The notes under the pieces: generated by a model
Databases searched by the model: none
The model's input: only the letters and a program-made list of their open reading frames with translations
Told to the model about the DNA's origin: nothing
NCBI GenBank assembly: GCA_035649435.1
Contig: DASRJO010000054.1
Location: 1 to 6,200, forward strand
Direction of reading: 5' to 3'
DNA from: DASRJW01 sp035649435
GTDB taxonomy: Bacteria > Krumholzibacteriota > Krumholzibacteriia > G020349025
Length of the DNA stretch: 6,200 bases
Program-made: the position numbers and the translations under genes
In this document: positions 6,061-6,200 of the stretch, piece after piece
Layout of the letters: every line of letters starts with the position of its first letter
How positions within the stretch are numbered: position 1 is the stretch's first letter

Positions 6061-6200
6061 GCGACACACGCAAGCTCCATCTTTTCGGACGCAAGTTGCC
6101 ACCCGCCCCGCCGCCATCGACATTGCCCGACTGGCAACAGGCGAATCCGCTTTGGATCGCGCATGCGTTGAAGCGATCGCAAGCCTTGCCGCCATCGGGC
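6057..6200 (+). CDS. N-terminal 48 codons of a further operon gene, possibly a Rieske-type protein
   Basis: The frame opens at ATG 6057, overlapping the crtU stop in ATGA, and runs off the window without a stop. The visible part begins MSDTRKLHLFGRKLPPAPPP and contains WQQANPLWIAHALKRSQALPPSG (residues 26-48). The pattern of a Pro-rich lead, then W-x-x-A-x-P-x-W-I-x-x-A-L and P-S-G resembles, from memory, the N-termini of Rieske [2Fe-2S] proteins (some with a DUF5914 tail) that occur near crtU in actinobacteria. The Rieske cluster ligands would lie beyond the window, so this is a family guess. The open frame and stop-start overlap make it a real gene. It has no signal peptide. Confidence 0.7.
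   Translation, partial: MSDTRKLHLFGRKLPPAPPPSTLPDWQQANPLWIAHALKRSQALPPSG

Larger units (their letters stand above)
1..6200 (+). other. Single carotenoid operon, partial at both ends
   Basis: All eight genes read in the same direction. Junctions are: crtE/crtI 8-base overlap (381-388), crtI/crtB ATGA (1916-1919), crtB/cupin GTGA (2905-2908), cupin/DUF2141 3-base gap, DUF2141/methyltransferase 10-base gap, methyltransferase/crtU ATGA (4501-4504), crtU/next gene ATGA (6057-6060). There is no room for an internal promoter outside coding sequence, and I see no terminator hairpin. One transcript starting upstream of base 1 and continuing past 6200 is the simplest reading. Confidence 0.85.

Overview
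The window is a stretch of high-GC DNA holding one tightly packed operon, entirely on the + strand, for a C40 carotenoid and probably an aromatic one. No rRNA, tRNA, mobile element or CRISPR array is visible. The host cannot be named. The crtE-crtI-crtB core with a crtT-like methyltransferase and a crtU-like ring synthase recalls the aromatic-carotenoid clusters of actinobacteria such as Streptomyces. The exported DUF2141 protein fits a Gram-negative host better, so a high-GC Gram-negative (for example a myxobacterium or other proteobacterium) is plausible but only inferred.

Layout: 2-388 is the C-terminal part of a polyprenyl diphosphate synthase (crtE type). 381-1919 is phytoene desaturase crtI. 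1916-2908 is phytoene synthase crtB. 2905-3285 is a small single-domain cupin. 3289-3759 is a DUF2141 protein with a signal peptide. 3770-4504 is a UbiE-like SAM methyltransferase (crtT-like, TTG start). 4501-6060 is a CrtU-type FAD carotene desaturase/methyltransferase. 6057-6200 is the first 48 codons of a further gene, possibly a Rieske-type protein. Five of the seven junctions overlap by 4 or 8 bases, and the other two have gaps of 3 and 10 bases. No stretch longer than 10 bases lacks a gene. The promoter must lie upstream of the window and the terminator downstream.

Expected pathway: CrtE makes geranylgeranyl diphosphate, CrtB condenses two molecules to phytoene, CrtI desaturates it to lycopene, a lycopene cyclase not present in this window would form beta-rings, and CrtU would convert these to aromatic phi- or chi-rings. 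The methyltransferase, cupin, DUF2141 protein and last gene would be tailoring or accessory functions. The most novel part is the cupin and DUF2141 pair embedded between crtB and the aromatic-ring module, together with the missing cyclase.
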